Origin: Candidatus Kaiserbacteria bacterium
GTDB taxonomy: Bacteria; Patescibacteriota; Minisyncoccia; Phycocordibacterales; UBA12088
DNA: 20,122 nucleotides
NCBI GenBank assembly: GCA_003561715.1
Contig: PWVU01000094.1
Span: 1-20,122, forward strand
Direction: 5' to 3'
Shown in pieces: positions 1 through 6,170 of this stretch. Under the pieces are notes generated by a model. The model ran no database searches. It was not told the DNA's origin and worked only from the letters and a program-made list of their open reading frames with translations. A program made the position numbers and the translations under genes. The number at the start of each line of letters is the position of its first letter. Within the stretch, counting starts at the first letter, position 1.

Positions 1-21
1 CGCGCGACATTCGAATGTTCT

Positions 22-103
22 TTCGAATCTCCTACCCTCTCGCAAAGCGATATCCTCAAAGCTTCGCTTTTCGTCTTCGCCTGCGGAGGGTAGGAGATTC
101 GAA
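22..103. repeat. Inverted copy of the tRNA-Ser 3' end
   Basis: Bases 22-39 (TTCGAATCTCCTACCCTC) are an exact reverse complement of bases 86-103, which are the T-loop to acceptor 3' part of the tRNA gene. Between them lies a smaller inverted repeat, AAAGCGA (44-50) with TCGCTTT (64-70). Next to it, 7-18 is a perfect 12-bp palindrome, ACATTCGAATGT. The outer copy lacks the matching T-stem 5' half, so it is a partial tRNA copy. It may be the scar of a tRNA-targeted integration or duplication, or a hairpin that ends or processes the tRNA transcript. Confidence 0.75.
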
Positions 104-170
104 CTCCTGAAGGGGTTGCCCCCTTACCGCCTTTCCAAGGCGGCGCACTAGACCACTATGCGAACCCTCC
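84..170 (-). tRNA. tRNA-Ser(GGA)
   Basis: The minus strand folds as a class II tRNA. The acceptor is GGAGGGT/ACCCTCC with discriminator G. The anticodon stem CCGCC/GGCGG encloses the loop TTGGAAA, which gives anticodon GGA (serine, UCC/UCU codons). A long variable arm (AAGGGG-GCAA-CCCCTT) and the T arm AGGAG-TTCGAAT-CTCCT follow. The long variable arm and G discriminator are serine identity elements. CCA is not encoded, because the bases after the discriminator are CAG, so a CCA-adding enzyme is needed. Confidence 0.95.
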
Positions 171-184
171 ATATTCACCGGCAC

Positions 185-193
185 ACTATACCA
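185..193 (-). promoter_or_regulatory. Extended -10 promoter of tRNA-Ser
   Basis: The minus strand reads TGG-TATAGT, an extended -10 box (TGnTATAAT type). Its hexamer ends about 14 nt before the mature tRNA 5' end. No good -35 hexamer is seen at the usual distance, as expected for an extended -10 promoter. Confidence 0.5.
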
Positions 194-195
194 TA

Positions 196-242
196 AAACG
201 CTCAGGGGGCAGACTGACATACACGATGTCAATCCGCCCCTG
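196..242 (-). terminator. Probable terminator of the GGDEF gene
   Basis: Arms 203-220 and 226-242 form a long imperfect stem (CAGGGG with CCCCTG at the base, GACAT with ATGTC at the tip) around a 5-nt loop. On the minus strand it is followed by a short T run (AGCGTTTTA). It lies directly after the GGDEF stop codon and before the tRNA promoter. Confidence 0.5.
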
Positions 243-254
243 TCCCGCCGGTTC

Positions 255-965
255 CTACCCGACAGGTGTGAAGAACTTGTATTGCCCTTTCCCCGCCTCC
301 TTGGCAGCGTAGAGGGCTTGATCTGCACGTTCAAACAGCGCCTGCGCAGTATCGTCTCGCCCTAAGGACGTGGCGATACCGACGCTTGCGCCGATCTGCA
401 CCCGTTTCTTTACTCCCTCGCGAGAAAGATAGAACGGACGCGCGAGCTCTGCGCAGACCGAGAAGGCAACCGCCTCAGCATAATCAACACTGGTGCCGAT
501 CAAGATGAGTGCAAACTCATCCCCTGCCCAGCGCGACCATAGATCGAGGTTGCGCTTGGTCAAGTGCTTTGGCAATCGCCCAGCGACCTTCTGCAGCAGC
601 AAATCGCCACCAAGATGTCCGAACTGATCATTGACCTGCTTAAACTGATCGAGGTCAAAAACCAACAAGGTCACCTCTGTATCACCGCGACGCGCATGCG
701 CCATCTCGGTTGCAAGACGCTCAGCGAAGAGCAGCTTGTTTGCCAAACCCGTGAGTGGATCATGGGTGTGACTATGCCGCTCGGCGAGCATCTGGCGATG
801 CTGGTCTTGCAACTCCTCAAGTGCATCGTGCAATTGCATATCGCGGTGGATTGCAATTTCAGCAAGCTCCTTCGGAGTCAGCCCATCGAGATCTTCCGGC
901 GCAAGCAACGTAGGCTTGCGAAGTGCCACAAGACCTTTCGAGGACATAAAACTTTCGTAGGACAT
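255..965 (-). CDS. Soluble GGDEF-domain diguanylate cyclase (AGDEF variant)
   Basis: This protein probably makes the second messenger cyclic di-GMP from two GTP. Of 236 residues, the first ~65 form a charged helical, possibly coiled-coil lead-in, and the rest is one GGDEF domain. It shows DPLTGLAN (69-76), FDLDQFKQVND (103-113), the active-site loop AGDEF (147-151) in place of GGDEF, and the closing motif ADQALYAAKEAGKGQY. An inhibitory I-site RNLD (138-141) sits the usual five residues before the loop, so product feedback is possible. AGDEF versions are known to be active in some cyclases. No membrane segment or known sensor domain is seen. The start is supported by GAGGG about 9 nt upstream. 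The gene stands alone, with its own promoter, leader hairpin and terminator. No c-di-GMP effector is visible in the window. Confidence 0.9.
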   Translation of the reverse strand: MSYESFMSSKGLVALRKPTLLAPEDLDGLTPKELAEIAIHRDMQLHDALEELQDQHRQMLAERHSHTHDPLTGLANKLLFAERLATEMAHARRGDTEVTLLVFDLDQFKQVNDQFGHLGGDLLLQKVAGRLPKHLTKRNLDLWSRWAGDEFALILIGTSVDYAEAVAFSVCAELARPFYLSREGVKKRVQIGASVGIATSLGRDDTAQALFERADQALYAAKEAGKGQYKFFTPVG

Positions 966-1006
966 CAGAGATTACCCTCAGGTTTGGGTGATCGCGACGC
1001 CCTCCC

Positions 1007-1031
1007 TAAAAACGGCGACTCTGAGGTCGCC
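1007..1031 (-). terminator. Terminator-like hairpin in the GGDEF leader
   Basis: On the minus strand GGCGAC-CTCAGA-GTCGCC is followed by GTTTTTA, the form of an intrinsic terminator. It lies between the predicted promoter (1043-1071) and the GGDEF start (965), only a few bases into the predicted transcript. It could attenuate expression, or simply protect the 5' end. Confidence 0.45.
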
Positions 1032-1042
1032 TGCTATGGAAT

Positions 1043-1071
1043 ACTATACAATATATATACGAATATAGCAA
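1043..1071 (-). promoter_or_regulatory. Sigma70-type promoter of the GGDEF gene
   Basis: On the minus strand TTGCTA (1066-1071) and TATAGT (1043-1048) are separated by exactly 17 nt. This predicts a start near 1036 and a leader of about 70 nt. Confidence 0.55.
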
Positions 1072-1073
1072 AT

Positions 1074-1120
1074 TCAAGAAAAGCGCCGCGCTTCCCCGAA
1101 TTGATGGGTTGCGCGGCGTT
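1074..1120 (-). terminator. Terminator of the ABC transporter gene
   Basis: Arms 1084-1091 (CGCCGCGC) and 1111-1118 (GCGCGGCG) form a perfect 8-bp GC stem. On the minus strand this is followed by CTTTTCTT. The 19-nt loop can pair further (CCC with GGG). It lies just after the ABC transporter stop codon. Confidence 0.7.
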
Positions 1121-1140
1121 GAGGTGTAAAGGCGGTCTGC

Positions 1141-3054
1141 CTACCGACCGATGACGATGTCCTGATCTCGGCAGAGGTTGGGAAAGATCGAGGATCTCCG
1201 GTGGAGTTCTTCGAATGAGTTCCCCACCGCCTCGACCTGCGACTCACCCGGAGAGACCTGCTCGGCCGACCGAAGCACCAGAAAGCGATTGCAGAGGTGG
1301 CGCACGGTTGGTAGTCGGTGCGTAATGATCATGACACCGATCGAGAGGTCGGATAGAAGCTCCTCAAGCTCCCGTTGCAGCTCACGCTCGGTGGTGGCAT
1401 CGAGGCTTGAGGTCGCCTCGTCCATCACCAAAAACATGAGCGTGCCCAGCGTGTGCTTGATAAGTGCGGCGGCGATCGCCAAGCGTTGGCGCTGACCGCC
1501 CGAGAGCTTCTGACCTTGCTTGCCAACGAGCGTATCGAGACCTTGGTCGAGTCGCACACCCGTGAAGCGCACCTTGCGGAGCACTTCCCAGAGATCCTCA
1601 TCACGCACCCGTCGGCGATCTTCCGGCGACAGGCCGTAGAGCAGATTCCGACGGATTGTACCGTCGAAGATCTGAGGATCCTGCTGGACATACCCGACCA
1701 TATGGAGAAAATGGTCGAGATGAATGTCTCGGATGTCGATACCGTTCACCCGGATCGTCCCCTCAGTCGGGCGAAACATACCGAGCGCCAGACGCAAGAG
1801 CGATGTCTTGCCCGCCCCCGAGGGACCCATGATCGCGACCCGATCATTCGGTCCGATCGAAAGCGACACGTTGGAAAGCGCCGCATACGAAGAGCCGTTT
1901 GGGCACTCCCCGTTCGGATACGCAAGCGACACTTCTTCGAACGAAAGCGTCACCGGTTTACAAGGAATGCGGACACCTTCGTGCGTATTGAAGTCGGATG
2001 CTTGGGTGAGAACTTCAACGACCGGCTTGATACGCTCGATATCGTCTGCAATACGACGATGCGCGTGGCCGATAAGCCACAAGTTGATGCGCACCATCGC
2101 TGTCCACGTCACGATCGGCAACATCTCACCCGCCGTGATATCTCCACGATATGCGGAAGTTGCCGCCCATGCGAGAACACCCAGCTGGACGATTATGCCA
2201 AGCGAATCGCGCAACGCGGAGTTGAGGATGAACCAGCGCCAAAACACCCAGTCGTCCCGCAACCAGCGATTGCCCATGACACCCAGTCGTGCTGTTTCTT
2301 CGACAGCCTTGCCGCTGGTCATCACACGCTCGACAAGCTCCCAGCTCATGCCACACTCACGATTATGCGTGCGCGCGGCGGTCATAATAGGCTTGACCTC
2401 TCTGGCAACGATTGTGTTCTGCCAGAGCGACCAGACTCCAGCAACGACCACAAGAGCCGTCACCACCAAGGCGACCCGCCAGCTCACAAACCACAAAAGT
2501 GCATAGGCGAGCACAAAGGTCATTAGTGACGAGCTGATGTCGAACAAGATGGTGGACATGAGTCCTTCGATCCTCCCCTTGCCCCGCTCAACCGCATGAT
2601 GATTGAGTTGAACACCCTGCATCAGATGCTGACCGAGCGTGATGCCAAAGAAGAGCTTCGGGAGAAGATACATGACACCGAAGTAGATCCGATTGATCAC
2701 TCCCTCTCGTAAATAGTTGCGGAAGGTAAGGAGCAAGTGCTCGCTCACCAATACGATGCCGGTAAGTACCACCGACAAGACGAGAAACTGCGCTTCTCGA
2801 TTGGTGATGCTATCTACCGCCAAGGCAAGCATGTACGGAAGCAAAAGCTGTCCGAGAATACCCGCAGCGAGCGCAAGTAGCATTACCTTAGTGCGCTTGC
2901 GCGTCTCAACCGGCATGACATCGTGCCATATCCAAGCAAAGACGGTGCGCGCATCACGTATGACGGATGCCGATTCGATCACCTCGCGTGCAACAGGCGC
3001 ACACGAGAGGGCAGACCAACACCGGTGCGCAAGCTGTGCCAGAGTGGTTCGCAT
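1141..3054 (-). CDS. ABC exporter half-transporter (fused membrane and ATPase domains)
   Basis: This is a type IV ABC exporter subunit, expected to work as a homodimer in the cytoplasmic membrane and to export an unknown substrate. Of 637 residues, ~50 N-terminal residues precede a six-helix membrane domain (clear hydrophobic segments near 57-81, 88-110, 172-190, 192-211 and 283-330). The nucleotide-binding domain spans ~367-620. It has Walker A GPSGAGKTS (410-418), Q-loop YVQQDPQ (455-461), signature LSGGQ (517-521), Walker B LVMDE with D-loop SSLD (542-552), and H-loop His579, so all ATPase motifs are intact. AAGGAGGT stands 5 nt before the ATG, the best Shine-Dalgarno in the window, suggesting translation from an internal position in a longer transcript. 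Substrate cannot be told from sequence; a lipid, drug or peptide is possible. Confidence 0.93.
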   Translation of the reverse strand: MRTTLAQLAHRCWSALSCAPVAREVIESASVIRDARTVFAWIWHDVMPVETRKRTKVMLLALAAGILGQLLLPYMLALAVDSITNREAQFLVLSVVLTGIVLVSEHLLLTFRNYLREGVINRIYFGVMYLLPKLFFGITLGQHLMQGVQLNHHAVERGKGRIEGLMSTILFDISSSLMTFVLAYALLWFVSWRVALVVTALVVVAGVWSLWQNTIVAREVKPIMTAARTHNRECGMSWELVERVMTSGKAVEETARLGVMGNRWLRDDWVFWRWFILNSALRDSLGIIVQLGVLAWAATSAYRGDITAGEMLPIVTWTAMVRINLWLIGHAHRRIADDIERIKPVVEVLTQASDFNTHEGVRIPCKPVTLSFEEVSLAYPNGECPNGSSYAALSNVSLSIGPNDRVAIMGPSGAGKTSLLRLALGMFRPTEGTIRVNGIDIRDIHLDHFLHMVGYVQQDPQIFDGTIRRNLLYGLSPEDRRRVRDEDLWEVLRKVRFTGVRLDQGLDTLVGKQGQKLSGGQRQRLAIAAALIKHTLGTLMFLVMDEATSSLDATTERELQRELEELLSDLSIGVMIITHRLPTVRHLCNRFLVLRSAEQVSPGESQVEAVGNSFEELHRRSSIFPNLCRDQDIVIGR

Positions 3055-3092
3055 GCACTACCTCCTTCTCAGTTTCAAAGAGCCAACGAACA

Positions 3093-3118
3093 AACACCTT
3101 GCGGGATTGCAAGGTGTT
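3093..3118. other. 10-bp hairpin in the ABC transporter leader
   Basis: AACACCTTGC (3093-3102) pairs perfectly with GCAAGGTGTT (3109-3118) around a 6-nt loop. It lies about 40 nt upstream of the ABC exporter start. No T run follows on the minus strand, so it is more likely a stability or processing element than a terminator. The stretch 3055-3379 also holds smaller hairpins (3171-3185, 3227-3241, 3271-3285) and the small ORF listed below; nothing else is recognised there. Confidence 0.5.
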
Positions 3119-3155
3119 CGAAAAACTCGAGTCTGTTACGTGAGGAGAATACGTA

Positions 3156-3323
3156 TCAAGTCCTTACAACACCCTGCATGAGGGTTTGACGCATGGCGAC
3201 GATCGTTGCATCTGCGGCAAAAAGCGGCGCAATATATGCGCATTTTTTGGCAGACACACCGATCCACGCGGGGACAAATCGTCCCGGCGCCTTGTATGCG
3301 GTTGTATGACTCGATGAGTTCAT
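3156..3323 (-). CDS. Possible 55-aa small protein upstream of the ABC exporter
   Basis: I do not recognise this product. The 55-residue frame (MNSSSHTTAY...MQGVVRT) is basic, has one Cys, and has no clear membrane segment. It is supported by context: a TTGACA / TACAAA promoter lies directly upstream, with the -10 hexamer 7 nt before this ATG, the same layout as other genes here. It stops about 100 nt before the ABC exporter start and would share its transcript. It could be a leader peptide or a small secreted substrate, but it could also be a chance frame in a long 5' leader. No Shine-Dalgarno is present. An in-frame ATG at 3344 would lie inside the promoter and is rejected. Confidence 0.3.
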   Translation of the reverse strand: MNSSSHTTAYKAPGRFVPAWIGVSAKKCAYIAPLFAADATIVAMRQTLMQGVVRT

Positions 3324-3330
3324 AAAATGA

Positions 3331-3358
3331 TTTGTATCACACATTCAGAATATGTCAA
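3331..3358 (-). promoter_or_regulatory. Promoter upstream of the small ORF and ABC exporter
   Basis: On the minus strand a perfect TTGACA (3353-3358) and TACAAA (3331-3336) are 16 nt apart. Transcription should start near 3324, giving either a leaderless small ORF at 3323 or a ~270-nt leader for the ABC exporter. Confidence 0.55.
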
Positions 3359-3379
3359 TGTTGTGCATCGCTGATTGTT

Positions 3380-3775
3380 TCAGTGTTTTACTACCCGTGC
3401 GCGCATGTTACCTAGCTCTCGAGTGTCGTGGAGCACCTTTTCACACCTCCCCAGCTTACTTTCCAAATCTTGCAATTCGCACCACATCTGATACGCCTGC
3501 GTGCCGCGCTTGGGTTGGATATGTTTAGGAAGAACTGCACTCTCACTCAAACCAAGTGCTTTTTTAAGTAGTTGTTTTTTCTCTTCGATCTTGGCTTGCA
3601 GTTCGGGTATGGTGTGATGCTCGATCCACTCAACGGCTCGCAACGCTTCCTCGGAATTGAGCTTCTCAGGCGAAGGCGCATTTCCGCGCCCACAAAGAGC
3701 ATCATAATTCGCCTTAAAGCTATCGGAATCAACATCTCCCTGTCCATCATACGGATGTGTTTCAAAAAAATTCAT
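3380..3775 (-). CDS. Hypothetical protein, 131 aa, coiled-coil
   Basis: I do not recognise this protein. It is soluble, highly charged and mostly helical. A polar N-terminal third (MNFFETHPYDGQGDVDSDSF) is followed by a likely coiled coil from about residue 43 to 75 (EEALRAVEWIEHH... ELQAKIEEKKQLLKKAL) and a second helical stretch near 93-118 (YQMWCELQDLESKLGRCEKV). It has no signal peptide or membrane segment. It starts 39 nt after the pseudopilin stop on the same strand, so co-transcription is possible. The only purine-rich stretch upstream (AAAGG) is very close to the ATG. No function is proposed. Confidence 0.7.
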   Translation of the reverse strand: MNFFETHPYDGQGDVDSDSFKANYDALCGRGNAPSPEKLNSEEALRAVEWIEHHTIPELQAKIEEKKQLLKKALGLSESAVLPKHIQPKRGTQAYQMWCELQDLESKLGRCEKVLHDTRELGNMRARVVKH

Positions 3776-3804
3776 ACCTTTGTATTACGTTCGTCCGCAA
3801 CAAA

Positions 3805-3823
3805 TGTCCATGCACTATGGACA
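3805..3823 (-). other. Hairpin at the pseudopilin stop codon
   Basis: TGTCCAT (3805-3811) and ATGGACA (3817-3823) form a perfect 7-bp stem with a 5-nt loop that overlaps the TAG stop of the pseudopilin gene. On the minus strand it is followed by TTTGTTG, so it is at best a weak terminator. It may separate expression of the pseudopilin from the hypothetical gene downstream. Confidence 0.4.
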
Positions 3824-4363
3824 CGGATCAAAAAAATCAATTGAGTATACTATATCATCACTTGTCGCCAGTATACCATCTGGACCGGCGGAGCGAAGAG
3901 TATCTCTTCGACAGGGGTTGGCAACAAATTCACGCTCGTTCTCATCGAACTGATAGTACGCCCCCCACGGGTCGACCATACTATCGACAAACGAGACCGG
4001 GTCGATGCCCGCGGCAAGCGCGATACGCTCTAAGGTAAGTCGAGAGCGCACAATACAGGCATGCGAGGAGCTCAGCTCATGAATATTGAGTCCGTTTCTG
4101 CAGGCACAGTCACTGCATCCACTACCGGTAATATCCTGGAGTCGTGTGCCCGCTTGGAGGCGGGCATCATACACAGCACGAATTAAACTTTGCATCTCCA
4201 CATTCGCCGCCGCATACTGCGCGCGCACTCGTGCTCCCTGCACACTTGCCAATACGACACTCGAGAGAATGCCGAGGATGGCGATGACGACCAACAACTC
4301 GATGAGAGTGAAGCCGCGATCACCGGTATACGTGCTGGTGTTTCCTGCTATATACACGATCAA
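3815..4363 (-). CDS. Type II/IV pseudopilin, GspG-like
   Basis: This is a prepilin-type protein expected to be cut by a prepilin peptidase and assembled in a pilus or type II-like fibre. It has the class III signal G|FTLIELLVVIAILGILSS followed by an N-terminal helix. The C-terminal domain carries DPWGAYYQFDENE and SAGPDG...SDDI, which resemble the major pseudopilin GspG and its calcium-binding loop. Four Cys lie close together (GSGCSDCACRN and a later HAC). I chose a TTG start at 4363: it overlaps the TGA of the upstream small gene (TTGA), has GGAG 8 nt before it, and gives a 17-residue leader. A longer frame reaches a GTG at 4441 but runs wholly inside the upstream gene. No pilus ATPase, platform protein or peptidase is in the window. 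Confidence 0.85.
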   Translation of the reverse strand: MIVYIAGNTSTYTGDRGFTLIELLVVIAILGILSSVVLASVQGARVRAQYAAANVEMQSLIRAVYDARLQAGTRLQDITGSGCSDCACRNGLNIHELSSSHACIVRSRLTLERIALAAGIDPVSFVDSMVDPWGAYYQFDENEREFVANPCRRDTLRSAGPDGILATSDDIVYSIDFFDPCP

Positions 4364-4551
4364 TAACGATACTCCGAACCGGTATAATTCCCTTCCATGC
4401 CGGGTGGCGGTGTAATAGGCGTTGCCAAAGTCCGATACCACAACACCACAGAGAGAACTATTCCCACAATAGCGACTATCAACAAGACTTGATGTGCTTG
4501 CTCACGAGTGGTTATGACCGAACCAAAATGTCGAAGTAAAAAATCAACCAT
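4360..4551 (-). CDS. Small single-pass membrane protein, 63 aa
   Basis: I do not recognise a family. The protein has a short amphipathic start (MVDFLLRHFGSVI), one strong membrane segment at about 22-43 (VLLIVAIVGIVLSVVLWY) and a Pro/Gly/Tyr-rich tail ending GSEYRY. Its stop overlaps the TTG start of the pseudopilin, which implies translational coupling, and it lies 38 nt after htpX. The coupling suggests a role beside the pseudopilin, for example as a minor membrane partner, but this is inference. An extended -10 box lies just upstream. Confidence 0.65.
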   Translation of the reverse strand: MVDFLLRHFGSVITTREQAHQVLLIVAIVGIVLSVVLWYRTLATPITPPPGMEGNYTGSEYRY

Positions 4552-4568
4552 ACCGATATGATACGGTT

Positions 4569-4577
4569 GTTATACCA
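4569..4577 (-). promoter_or_regulatory. Extended -10 promoter of the pseudopilin pair
   Basis: The minus strand reads TGG-TATAAC, ending 17 nt before the ATG of the 63-aa gene. It is in the gap after htpX, so the small membrane gene and pseudopilin could be transcribed apart from htpX. No clear -35 is seen. Confidence 0.35.
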
Positions 4578-4589
4578 CACTCGCCACGT

Positions 4590-5507
4590 TTATGCGCGCC
4601 CGCGTTCCACATCCGCAACACTCATACCGCGTAGCTTTGCGAGGCGCTCGACGACCGGCGGGTGTGTTTGAAACAAACTGTTGATCTTGGCACCAATGCC
4701 GCGCGGTTTTCCGAACGGATCGGAGATAAAGAGATGCGAGGTCGCGTGGTTTGCTTTAGCCATCGGGCGGCTATACGTCGAGATCTTCTCAAGCGCGCTT
4801 GCCAATCCTTCAGGATAGCGGGTCATGAGTGCCGCGGTCGCATCCGCCACAAACTCGCGCTTGCGTGAGATCGCCATCTGAATGAGTGTCGCCGCAATCG
4901 GCGCGAGAATGGCAAGCGCAATGCCGACAAGGATGATCGCCCCGCCCGCTCGATTATCACGCCCTCCGCCAAACCACAACGAGCGCATAAAGATGTCCGC
5001 AAGGATCGCAATAAAGCCGGCAAGTACAACCGCGACCGTCATGATGAGCATGTCGCGATTGCCCACGTGGGCAAGCTCGTGCGCCGCCACCCCCTCGATT
5101 TCAGAGCGATCAAGAATGCGCAACAAGCCGGTCGTGAACGCCACGACCGCATTCTCCGGATTGCGTCCGGTTGCGAATGCGTTCGGCGATGGATCATCCA
5201 CAATATACACTTTTGGCTTAGGCAAACCTGCGGTGATAGCCAAATTTTCGACGATGCGGTGCAGTTCTTGAAACTCCCGTTCATCGGCGGGGCGCGCGCC
5301 CGTCATGCGGATGACCAGTCGATCGGAATACCAGTAGCTGTAGAAATTCATCGCGAAGGCGAATGCAACCGCGACCCACAAAATGATCTGATTATCGTAG
5401 AACCAGCTCACCGCCCAGCCAATGCCTATAACCGCAATGAGAAAGAAGCCCATCAAAAACCACGTTTTGCGAATATTTTGTTCTTGGTGAGTGTAGAGTG
5501 TTGCCAT
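4590..5507 (-). CDS. htpX: HtpX-type membrane zinc metalloprotease (M48)
   Basis: This is a membrane metalloprotease that degrades damaged or misassembled membrane proteins, with its active site facing the cytoplasm. Of 305 residues, two membrane helices lie at ~15-35 and 40-58, then DDPSPNAFATGRNPENA, the zinc motif HELAH (143-147) with catalytic Glu144, two more helices at ~154-175 and ~189-211, and the third zinc ligand Glu218 in SRKREFVADA. The C-terminus has the family's THPP motif. Length and motif order match HtpX (usual length near 290). The start codon follows the preceding NUDIX-like stop by 2 nt (TAATCATG), so the two are almost certainly co-transcribed. LemA, often linked to HtpX in this type of genome, lies 2.6 kb upstream on the same strand. 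Confidence 0.95.
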   Translation of the reverse strand: MATLYTHQEQNIRKTWFLMGFFLIAVIGIGWAVSWFYDNQIILWVAVAFAFAMNFYSYWYSDRLVIRMTGARPADEREFQELHRIVENLAITAGLPKPKVYIVDDPSPNAFATGRNPENAVVAFTTGLLRILDRSEIEGVAAHELAHVGNRDMLIMTVAVVLAGFIAILADIFMRSLWFGGGRDNRAGGAIILVGIALAILAPIAATLIQMAISRKREFVADATAALMTRYPEGLASALEKISTYSRPMAKANHATSHLFISDPFGKPRGIGAKINSLFQTHPPVVERLAKLRGMSVADVERGRA

Positions 5508-5509
5508 GA

Positions 5510-6100
5510 TTAGGGCATTTTAGTAGTGAAATGCTTCATGTGCTCGATAAGGGCTTCGACCTTGTTAAGTTCGCGTTCAACTTCATCATACATCGCTCGT
5601 TCGCGGAAGATATTATCAAGTGTTTTGATCTCACGCAACGAGACGGGATCGACATCTGCCTCGGCGGCATCGGAGTACGTCGCCCAGGTGTGCAGGTATC
5701 CCAGTCGCTCATCCACTCGCCCGTGCACATGACACGCATAGTAGCTCATGACCGGGATGTCGTCGATCATGCGGATGGTCGGGTCGAGCAAGAACTCGAT
5801 CGTGTCGACATCTATACCTAGCGTGAGTGTAATATGTGACTCAATGACTTTTTCGATTGCGTGTAATATCTGACTTGATTCCCGCATTACCGGAAGACGA
5901 ACCACATCTCGCCCAGTAAGATGTCCTCCGGGGATGGTCCACAATTCAGTACCAACCTCGTTTGCATAACGCTCCGGTGTTTTAACATGCTTGATGAGCA
6001 GGTACTGTCGTGGATCGGTATCATGATAAATGATACCGGTCAGATACAGCTCACCGGATATTTCGCTTGAAAATTCTCGAAAGAGCGTAGTGCCACTCAT
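5510..6100 (-). CDS. NUDIX-fold protein with degenerate catalytic box
   Basis: This 196-aa protein looks like a NUDIX hydrolase but probably lacks hydrolase activity. The fold is suggested by LWTIPGGHLTG followed by a helix, with the same long insertion in the NUDIX box as the intact paralogue at 7568-8056. Aligned with that paralogue without gaps around the helix (VLEKVLKREVKEEVGLDI against AIEKVIESHITLTLGIDV), the catalytic/metal residues RE..EE are replaced by SH..LT while the flanking EKV and the G-hydrophobic-D are kept. It may bind a nucleotide as a sensor or have a structural role. A helical tail follows. An extended -10 box lies 9 nt before the ATG, and htpX follows after 2 nt, so this gene heads an htpX operon. 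Confidence 0.7.
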   Translation of the reverse strand: MSGTTLFREFSSEISGELYLTGIIYHDTDPRQYLLIKHVKTPERYANEVGTELWTIPGGHLTGRDVVRLPVMRESSQILHAIEKVIESHITLTLGIDVDTIEFLLDPTIRMIDDIPVMSYYACHVHGRVDERLGYLHTWATYSDAAEADVDPVSLREIKTLDNIFRERAMYDEVERELNKVEALIEHMKHFTTKMP

Positions 6101-6109
6101 AGCACAGAA

Positions 6110-6118
6110 AGTATAGCA
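6110..6118 (-). promoter_or_regulatory. Extended -10 promoter of the NUDIX-like/htpX operon
   Basis: The minus strand reads TGC-TATACT, with the hexamer ending 9 nt before the ATG at 6100. The transcript should start within 2-3 nt of the start codon, giving a leaderless mRNA. No convincing -35 at 17 nt is seen. Confidence 0.55.
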
Positions 6119-6170
6119 TACCCATCTCTATTACAATCCTACAATTAGGAATATGGGGGCGTCTCGAGTT

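Noticed and set aside
1453..2526. A 357-codon open frame on the plus strand
   Set aside because: It lies fully antisense to the ABC exporter, which has every ATPase motif and a strong ribosome site; the antisense product is Arg/His/Asp-rich with no recognisable domain.
3227..3248. GCGCA-ATATA-TGCGC followed by ATTTTTT as a plus-strand terminator
   Set aside because: No plus-strand gene precedes it; the 5-bp stem is short and lies inside the leader of a minus-strand transcript.
4363..4441. Longer pseudopilin starting at GTG 4441
   Set aside because: It would put over 40 residues before the prepilin cleavage site and overlap the 63-aa membrane gene; TTG 4363 has a better ribosome site and leader length.
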